Assembly (NCBI RefSeq): GCF_963678635.1
Contig: NC_087067.1
Coordinates: forward strand, 35,975,966 to 36,039,965
DNA from: Symsagittifera roscoffensis
Taxonomy: Eukaryota; Xenacoelomorpha; Acoela; Convolutidae
Direction of reading: 5' to 3'
DNA: 64,000 nucleotides
Shown one piece after another: positions 58,995-64,000 of the stretch. The translations under genes and the position numbers were made by a program. The notes beneath the pieces are model-generated. The model was not told the DNA's origin. It saw only the letters and a program-made list of their open reading frames with translations, and made no database searches. The stretch's first letter is position 1. Each line of letters starts with the position of its first letter.

Positions 58995-59729
58995 TATAGG
59001 ATTGCAAAGTTTTGAAGCTTCGGAATTAGTGGTCAAAGGCATGTGTTAGGAGTTTCCATCATCGCAACCCTAATTGCTATAAGAAAAGTAGGTTTATCGA
59101 GATCCGAGGTTTTAATATTTGCTTCTCTTGAACTCCGTGAGTAATCCTCATAAATTTTTCTTCATGGCAGAAAAAAGGTAGATATCTTTTTCAGTCAGGC
59201 CATTGTTGTCAACCAAGAAATGTTTTCTGACTTTTTCAATGCAAAATTGGGAGCGCCACTTACTAAAAAACACTTGATTTCGATGTTCAAACAAACCTAA
59301 GCTATTTTCAACTAACTACAGGGTTGACCTCAGTAAGACTTGCGCACGTTTTTTGTAAAAACTGTTCGATTAATAGAACGTATCTTTTTGTTTTTTTTTT
59401 GCTTAATTTTTTTTTATCGTTGCCCTCTCACACTTGAAAAAACAATTTGACATGTAATATTAGGTTTAAAAGCTTGGAACTGAGTTTCATTTCGCATTTG
59501 AAGATGTGAATTAATAATTGTCATTTCATGAGGTTGTTAGTTCAGGGAGAAATTGATTAACAAATTGTGTTTTGTTATTTTTGTATAGACGGAATTTTTT
59601 TTTGAAAAGATGATCAATACGTTTTAATTCATTGTTTAAAGCTTCTTGTGTCAAAGAAGATTTTGATTGGTTTTTTGCTTTCGACTCGACAAGTGAAAAA
59701 AACGCAAAAATTGTCAAACGGTAAAAAAC

Positions 59730-59802
59730 TGATGCCACCCAGGCTTGAACTGGGGATCTTCTGCGTGTTAGGCAGATGTGATAACCACTACACCATGGCA
59801 CC
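59730..59802 (-). tRNA. tRNA-Val (AAC), V unit 8 (consensus form)
   Basis: Identical to V unit 7 over the 73 bases; T-run terminator present. Confidence 0.85.
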
Positions 59803-60485
59803 TATTAGATTGCATAGATTTTTAGATTCGGAATCAGTGGTCAAGTGGCATTTGTTTATAGTTTGCATAATCGAAACTTTGTTTGCTATAGAAATATTGG
59901 GTTCATCAAGATTCGAGGTTGAATTGTAAAAAAAAGATTTCAAAGCTTCCAAATGAGTGGCATTTTGTTTTTGATAAAAAGAATTGTCAGTTGTCCTTGC
60001 ATGAGGCTGTTGGTTTAGCGGTAAAAAACCAGTTGAAACTATTTTCAACTAAAAATAAGGCTGACTTTAATAAAACTTGCGCTATGTTTTTTTTAGCAAG
60101 AACTGTTTGTTTGGTACAACGTATGTTATTAGTTCAGTTGTAGAAAAATACTTTTTCTTTGCTAAGTTTTTTGATCGTTGCCCTATTAAACTTGAACAAA
60201 CTGTTTGAATTTTAAAAATAGGTTTATAAGCTTCGAACTGAGTGTCATTTTTTATTTGACAAAGTAAATTATTAATTTTTTTTGCTTGAAGTTGTTGTTC
60301 GAGGGAAAGAAATTATGATTTGATTTTTCTGTGGAGAAGTAAAAGTTTGTGTCTTAACAAAATTTTGCTCAAAAGAATTCAAGTGATTGTTTGAAGTTTT
60401 TTGTGTCAAAGAAGACATTTATGGGTTTTAGTGCTCTTGACTCGACTAGTGAAAACAAACGGAGAAACTGTATAACGGTAAAAAG

Positions 60486-60557
60486 TGATTCCACGCAGGC
60501 TTGAACTGGAGTTTCCTGCGTGATTGGCAGATGTGAGAACCACTACACATTGGCACC
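60486..60557 (-). pseudogene. B-type tRNA-like unit 11, 1-base deletion
   Basis: B form lacking one base next to the T stem (CTGGAGTTT on the + strand). The same deletion occurs in unit 13. Confidence 0.65.
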
Positions 60558-61296
60558 TATAGGATTGCAAAGTTTTGAAGCTTCGGAATTAGTGGTCAAA
60601 TGGCATGTGTTAGGAGTTTCCATCATCGCAACCCTAATTGCTATAAGAAAAGTAGGTTTATCGAGATCCGAGGTTTTAATATTTGCTTCTCTTGAACTCC
60701 GTGAATAATCCTCTTAAATTTTTCTTCATGGCAGAGAAAAGGTAGATATCTTTTTCAGTCAGGCCATTGTTGTCAACCAAGAAATGTTTTCTGATTTTTT
60801 CAATGCAAATATGGGAGCGCCACTTACTAAAAAACACTCGACTTCGATGTTCAAACAAACCTAAGCTATTTTCAACTAACTACAGGGTTGACCTCAGTAA
60901 GACTTGCGCTACGTTTTTTGTAAAAACTGTTCGATTAATAGAACGTATCTTTTTGTTTTTTTCGCTTAGTTTTTTTTTATCGTTGCCATCTCACACTTGA
61001 AAAAACAATTTGAAATGTAATATTAGGTTTAAAAATTTGAAACTGAGTATCATTTCGCAATCGAAGATGTGAATTGTTAATTGTCGTTTCATGAGGTTGT
61101 TGGTTCAGGGAGAAATTGAATAACAAATTGTGTTTATATTATTTTTGTGTAGACGGAAATTTTTTTTTTGAAAAGATGATCGATAGGTTTTAATTCATTG
61201 CTTAAAGCTTCTTGTGTCAAAGAAGATTTTGATTGGTTTTTTGTTTTCGACTGGACTAGTGAAAAAAACGCAAAAAATGTCATATGGTAAAAAAAC

Positions 61297-61369
61297 TGAT
61301 GCCACCCAGGCTTGAACTGGGGACCTTCTGCGTGTTAGGCAGATGAGATAACCACTACACCATGGCACC
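61297..61369 (-). tRNA. tRNA-Val (AAC), V unit 9, D-stem change
   Basis: Like the V consensus, but GATGAGAT on the + strand breaks one D-stem pair. T-run terminator present. Confidence 0.65.
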
Positions 61370-62048
61370 TATTAGATTGCATAGATTTTTAGATTCGGAA
61401 TCAGTGGTCAAGTAGCATTTGTTAAAAGTTTGCATAATCGAAACTTTGTTTGCTATAGAAAAAGTGGGTTCATCAAGATTCGAGGTTGAATTGTTAAAAT
61501 AGGTTTCAAAGCTTCCAAATGAGTGGCATTTTGTTTTTGATAAGAAGAATTGTCAGTTGTCCTTGCATAAGGCTGTTAGTTTAGCGGTAAAAAACCAGGT
61601 GAAACTATTTTCAACTAAAAACAAGGCTGACTTGAATAAAACTTGCGCTATTTTTTTTAGCAAAAACTAATTGTTTGGTAGAACGTATGTTGTTAGTTTA
61701 GTTGTAGAAAAATAATTTTTTTTGCTAAGTTTTTCGATCGTTGCCCTATTAAATTTGAACAAACAATTTGAATTTTAAAAATAGGTTTATAAGCTTCGAA
61801 CTGAGTGTCACTTTTCATTTGACAAAGTAAATTATCAATTTTAATTGCATGAAGTTGTTGTTTGAGGGAAAGAAATTATGATTTGATTTTTCTGTGGAGA
61901 AGTAAATGTTTGTGTCTTAACAAAATTTTGCTCAAAAGAATTCATGTGATTGTTTGAAGTTTTTTGTGTCAAAGAAGACATTTATTGGTTTTAGTGCTCT
62001 TGACTCGACTAGTGAAAACAAACGGAGAAACTGTATAACGGTAAAAAG

Positions 62049-62121
62049 TGATTCCACACATGCTTGAACTGGGGGTTTCCTGCGTGATTGGCAGATGGGA
62101 CAACCACTACACATTGGCACC
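62049..62121 (-). pseudogene. B-type tRNA-like unit 12
   Basis: B form with a T-stem change (CACATG on the + strand) and the GATGGGAC D-arm variant. Confidence 0.65.
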
Positions 62122-62856
62122 TATAGGATTGCAAAGTTTTGAAGCTTCGGAATTAGTGGTTAAATGGCATGTGTTAGGAGTTTCCATCATCGCAACCCTA
62201 ATTGCTATAAGAAAAGTAGGTTTATCGAGATCCGAGGTTTTAATATTTGCTTCTCTTGAACTCCGTGAATAATCCTCATAAATTTTTCTTCGTGGCAGAG
62301 AAAAGGTAGATATCTTTTCAGTCAGGCCATTGTTGTCAACCAAGAAATGTTTTCTGACTTTTTCAATGCAAAATTGGGAGCGCCACTTACTATAAAACAC
62401 TCGACTTCGATGTTCAAACAAACCTAAGCTATTTTCAACTAACTACAGGGTTGACCTCAGTAAGACTTGCGCTACGTTTGTTGTAAAAACTGTTCGTTTA
62501 ATATAACGTATCTTTTGTTTTTTTTTGCTTAACTTTTTTTTGACCGTTGCCCTCTCACACTTGAAAAAACAATTTGAAATGTAATATTAGGTTTAAAAGC
62601 TTGGAACTGAGTATCATTTCGCATTTGAAAATGTGAATTGTTAATTGTCATTTATGAACTTGTTGGTTCAGGGAGAAATTGAATAAAAAAGCTTGTTTTG
62701 TAATTTATGTGTAGACGGAAAACTTTTTTTGAAAAGATGATCGAAAGGTTTTAACTGACTGTTTAAAGCTTCTTCAGCCAAAGAATATTTTGATTGGTTT
62801 TGTGTTTTCGACTGGACTAGTGAAAGAAACGCAAAATTTGTCAAACGGTAAAAAAC

Positions 62857-62929
62857 TGATGCCACCCAGGCTTGACCTGGGGACCTTCTGCGTGTTAGGC
62901 AGATGTGATAACCACTACACCATGGCACC
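62857..62929 (-). tRNA. tRNA-Val (AAC), V unit 10, T54 changed
   Basis: All stems pair, but the T loop begins with G instead of T (GTCAAGC), altering the B box. T-run terminator present. Confidence 0.65.
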
Positions 62930-63604
62930 TATTAGATTGCAGAGATTTTTAGATTCGGATTCAGTGGTCAAGTGGCATTTGTTAATAGTTTGCATAATCG
63001 AAACTTTGTTTGCTATAGAAAAAGTCGGTTCATCAAGATCCGAGGTTGAATTGTATAAATAGGTTTCAAAGCTTTCAAATGAGTGGCATTTTGTTTTTGA
63101 TAAGAAGAATTGTCAGTTGTCCTTGCATGAGGCTGTTAACTTAGCGGTAAAAAACCAGGTGAAGTTATTTTCAACTAAAAACAAGGCTGACTTTAATAAA
63201 ACTTGCGCTATGTTTTTTTAGCAAGAACTGTTTGTTTGGTAAAACGTATGTTGTTAGTTTAGTTGTAGAAAAATACTTTTTTTTGCTATTCGATCGTTGC
63301 CTTATTAAACTTGAACAAACAGTTTGAATTTTAAAAATAGGTTTATAAGCTTCGGACTGAGTGTCATTTTTCATTTGACAAAGTAAATTATTAATTTTTT
63401 TTGCTTGAAATTGTTGTTCGAGGGAACGAAACTATGATTTGATTTTTCTGTGGAGAAGTAAAAGTTTGTGTCTTAACAAAAGTTTGCTCAAAGGAATTCA
63501 AGTGATTGTTTGAAGCTGTTTGTGTCAAAGAAGACATTTATGGGTTTTAGTGCTCTTGACTCGACTAGTGAAAACAAACGGAGAAACTGTATAACGGTAA
63601 AAAG

Positions 63605-63676
63605 TGATTCCACGCAGGCTTGAACTGGAGTTTCCTGCGTGATTGGCAGATGTGACAACCACTACACATTGGCACC
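63605..63676 (-). pseudogene. B-type tRNA-like unit 13
   Basis: B form with the same one-base deletion as unit 11. The array runs on past this copy to the window end. Confidence 0.65.
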
Positions 63677-64000
63677 TATAGGATTGCAAAGTTTTGAAGC
63701 TTCGGAATTAGTGGTCAAATGGCATGTGTTAGGAGTTTCCATCATCGCAACCCTAATTGCTATAAGAAAAGTAGGTTTATCGAGATCCGAGGTTTTAATA
63801 TTTGCTTCTCTTGAACTCCGTGAATAATCCTCATAAATTTTTCTTCATGGCAGAGAAAATGTAGATATCTTTTTCAGTCAGGCCATTGTTGTCAACCAAG
63901 AAATGTTTTCTGATTTTTTCAATGCAAATATGGGAGCGCCACTTACTAAAAAACACTCGACTTCGATGTTCAAACAAACCTAAGCTATTTTCAACTAACT

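Larger units (their letters stand above)
46100..64000. repeat. Tandem array of tRNA-bearing ~1.56-kb dimeric repeats
   Basis: Ten V modules (tRNA-Val-like) and thirteen B modules (degenerate tRNA-like) alternate on the minus strand. Distances from B start to V start are about 777-840, and from V to B about 736-756, so the dimer is about 1.56 kb. V and B modules are paralogous outside the tRNA too. Both carry, in the same order, a GATCGTTGCCCT block, GCATGA(G/A)G(T/C)TGTT, a TTGTGTCAAAGAAGA block, GACT(C/G)GACTAGTGAAAA, the tRNA, and CAGTGGTCAA(G/A)TGGCAT or close variants. An ancestral ~780-base monomer was evidently duplicated to a dimer and then expanded. Units on the left (46.3-48.7 kb) are the most diverged, as expected at an array edge. 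The array continues past the right edge. No exon of a protein gene was recognised inside it. Confidence 0.9.

Noticed and set aside
48680..63827. Recurring 60-93-codon frames across the array (for example MIPHRLELGVSC... on + and MPMCSGC... on -)
   Set aside because: They are translations of the tRNA units and flanks. They repeat because the array repeats, with frames broken differently in each copy.
46100..64000. CRISPR-like array
   Set aside because: The units are about 780 and 1560 bases with tRNA-like cores; no short spaced repeats or cas genes.

Overview
The window looks like nuclear DNA of an invertebrate-type metazoan. Most of it is AT-rich, with long homopolymer runs. One gene is spread over more than 14 small exons with GT-AG borders and introns of up to 6 kb filled with decayed repeats. 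The two confidently named proteins are eukaryotic: a nuclear cap-binding protein subunit 1 (NCBP1/CBP80) and a SETDB1-type histone H3K9 methyltransferase. No bacterial operon, plasmid, phage or CRISPR structure is visible. I cannot name the species.

Layout. (1) 1-7499: one very long intronless reading frame on the + strand, open at the left edge, with two SGNH-hydrolase-like blocks and no family I can name. It is followed by about 2.3 kb of AT-rich DNA holding clustered hairpins (8042-8800), a pair of about 120-base repeats (9157-9485) and a possible poly(A) signal at 9757. (2) 10812-12026 (-): an intronless coiled-coil protein of unknown function, divergent from (3) 12361-14739 (+): an intronless NCBP1 with a probable 5'-UTR intron. 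(4) 14740-21982: about 7 kb of gene-poor DNA with degenerate tandem repeats, a minisatellite and snap-back mariner-like MITEs. (5) 21983-43467 (+): a spliced SETDB1-like gene encoding a coiled coil, Tudor modules, an MBD and the start of the pre-SET domain. The rest of pre-SET, SET and post-SET were not found here. Its introns carry MITEs, a hAT-like element, tRNA-headed SINE-like copies, a local duplication and a poly-C/poly-G foldback. (6) About 46.1 kb to the right edge: a tandem array with a dimeric repeat of about 1.56 kb. One half carries a tRNA-Val(AAC) gene on the minus strand, followed by a T-run. The other half carries a degenerate relative whose anticodon position reads ATC.

How the parts relate. 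NCBP1 serves capped-RNA processing and SETDB1 serves H3K9 methylation and silencing. The array lies downstream of the last SETDB1 exon seen, on the opposite strand. It is therefore either inside a very large SETDB1 intron or beyond a broken 3' end of the gene. The array is the most unusual structure in the window: an alternating, apparently homogenised pair of an intact-looking tRNA and a pseudo-tRNA, with a visible recombinant junction at about 51.91 kb. The structured region 3' of the giant ORF is the second most unusual.
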